From Syngnathus acus (Eukaryota; Chordata; Actinopteri; Syngnathiformes; Syngnathidae): a stretch of 64,000 nucleotides of DNA. The notes under the pieces were generated by a model. It had not been told where the DNA came from. It saw only the letters and a list, made by a program, of their open reading frames with translations, and ran no database searches. Location of the stretch: assembly GCF_901709675.1 (NCBI RefSeq), contig NC_051089.1, forward strand, positions 6,383,476 through 6,447,475, given 5' to 3'. Position numbers and translations under genes: made by a program. Numbering within the stretch: the stretch's first letter is position 1; every line of letters begins with the position of its first letter. Positions 62,271-64,000 of the stretch are shown here, piece after piece.

Positions 62271-64000
62271 TGATTGTGGGGGATTTTTTTTTTTTTTTTT
62301 GAGGATAGGTGAACGTAGCTACGCATGAGGGCCAGACAATAGGCGAGGTATCATTTTCACATTTTTTTAGTTCTTTGAATCCCCTTTCTTCTTTTTTTTT
62401 CTCTCCACAAAATACCTTGTAGGCTTAAACATCTATTTTAATCCTACCACTTGTGTGCTGTCACTTGACTTTCACAGTTAAACAAGCAATAAAGTTCAAG
62501 TTCATGGTTATTGAAGAGTTTGATACACATTTAATTAAAGTGAATGTAAACTGAAATGTACAAGTTGACTTTTTTTAAGCAATTATTAAATCATGTTTTT
62601 TTGAACATTTATGAAACTCTTGGGCTGGAATCTTTTAAAGATGCTCTGGCAAGAAGTTAGGATAGCAATCAACTGACTGATCATTAATAATTTATGATTA
62701 ATGAGCAATCAGTTCAGGCTTGGATCCAATGAAATTATAAAAACAAAATTACTTCCCAAGATTTGGGGTTTTGTTCTTCAACCCCAAAAAAAACAAAAAA
62801 CGACAGAAGAAACCCTAAGACAAACTGTAAATACCTTTTTTCATGATTGTTCTATATTATCATTTATTTTCTATTTATTTTGTTCTTTTTTAGTATTTAA
62901 ATTTCTTTTTTATTTATTTCTTTCTTTCTTATGTGTTGCTGCAGAAACATCTACTTGTATGTTTATTGTGAACTTGAATTTGACACTTTCTGGCCTTGGA
63001 GGCAAAATATTTTTGATACACTAGCTAGCTCACTATATTCCTAATACGTCTTCCGTTATTTCCAATAGAACCAAACATATATTTTTCTTCATGCTTGTCA
63101 TTCATGACAACATGTAAAGTGCGACACATTCACTTCTGCCCTCTCCAGTTCAATAGGAGGTCAAGTAGTTTCCATAGTATACACCGTGTTTTTCTTGACT
63201 GGAAACTCAAGAGCGGATCAAACAACATCTGGACAATGTTCTCACCCGGCTGAGATGCTCTTTGGTCAAATGGTGATCAAATCTCATCAAATCTTCATTC
63301 ACTGGGAACACAAAGGGCAGCCGCCTGTGCCACTCTGCCCTGCGGGCAACAGCAACACTCTGCATGGATATTTGAGACTCTGCTCCAGTTTGGCTGGTGT
63401 GTGGCGCATGCCCAGACCACCCTCTCTCCCTCCTTCCTGAGTGCTGTGCCAGGCCTCCCTCCAGGCTGAGAACGTGACAACATAAGGTCCATTCTGTTGC
63501 CTGTCACTCACAGCCTCGGGCCCGCTGTTAAATGGAAGAGGCTTTTAGATGCTATGAATGCGTGCTGCAAGAGGAGAGGGAATGGACATTTCACCGGGCG
63601 TTATTGTTTCTTGTTGCATGTGCGCATCCGGTGGCTTCTGTGAATGGTCATATCTTTATTGGACTCGAGTGGAGTGTGTGAAATTAGATACAGGAAATAG
63701 TATGAGCAGATATTACAGGTTTTGTACCATCCCTTGATGGCATTGATATATTATGTGATTGAATCAAATTTATTTTTCATCTGTGCTGGAAAATGTCCCG
63801 GTTTTGTGATTGATGGTGTTTTGAGGCTTTTTATTTTTTTGGTTGTTGGTTTTAGGCTTTGGCAAAAGCTCTTTATCTTGCTGGACATGTTGTACTGTAG
63901 CCAAGCGGCTAGTAAAATACGCTACTTGGAAGAAAATGGAGACAAACAGTCATGTCTTAAATCTTTATCTCTAATATCAAACCGTTCGCAACTGGAGAAG
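62271..64000. other. Gene-free right edge
   Basis: Poly-T runs, an AT-rich stretch to about 63100, then ordinary unique-looking sequence to the window end. No feature is supported. Confidence 0.45.

Overview
This is vertebrate nuclear DNA, most likely from a ray-finned (teleost) fish. Genes are split into many exons with canonical splice sites and very short introns, several of only 58-80 bp. AT-rich spacers carry TA-flanked miniature transposons, tRNA-derived SINEs and CA/TG microsatellites. No bacterial, phage or CRISPR features are present. The exact species cannot be named from the sequence.

The left 35 kb is gene-dense and holds six complete protein-coding genes, each rebuilt exon by exon with consistent reading phase. 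In order they are: a (6-4) photolyase (cry5, + strand, 1148-3906); the striated-muscle alpha-kinase family protein ALPK3 (alpk3, +, 6934-15923, 13 coding exons); the catalytic subunit of the ER signal peptidase (sec11a, +, 19823-21801); the neuromedin B precursor (nmb, +, 23330-24705); tetraspanin-3 (tspan3, +, 26420-28723); and the F-BAR/SH3 adaptor PSTPIP1 (pstpip1, - strand, 30141-35081). tspan3 and pstpip1 converge tail to tail. From memory of the human map, ALPK3-SEC11A-NMB belong to 15q25 and TSPAN3-PSTPIP1 to 15q24. The two blocks are adjacent here, and no zinc-finger gene equivalent to human ZNF592 is visible between alpk3 and sec11a. The genes share no pathway; the grouping is conserved synteny.

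The right 29 kb (35.1-64 kb) has no exon I can support. It is a gene desert with repeats (a nested mariner-type MITE insertion, another MITE copy, SINE pieces, a decayed GGTA/GATG array, microsatellites). Between these lie islands of higher complexity and higher GC that look like conserved regulatory elements, rich in homeodomain-type AT cores and CCAAT boxes. One CpG-richer patch near 47.5-47.9 kb could be a promoter or first exon of a gene lying outside the window.

The most unusual items are: a four-unit tandem repeat of about 75-82 residues inside the large disordered exon of ALPK3; a 58-bp intron splitting the second Ig domain of the same gene; a GC-AG intron in pstpip1; a threonine in fish PSTPIP1 at the position of a human disease substitution; and three related TA-flanked MITEs, one sitting inside an older repeat.
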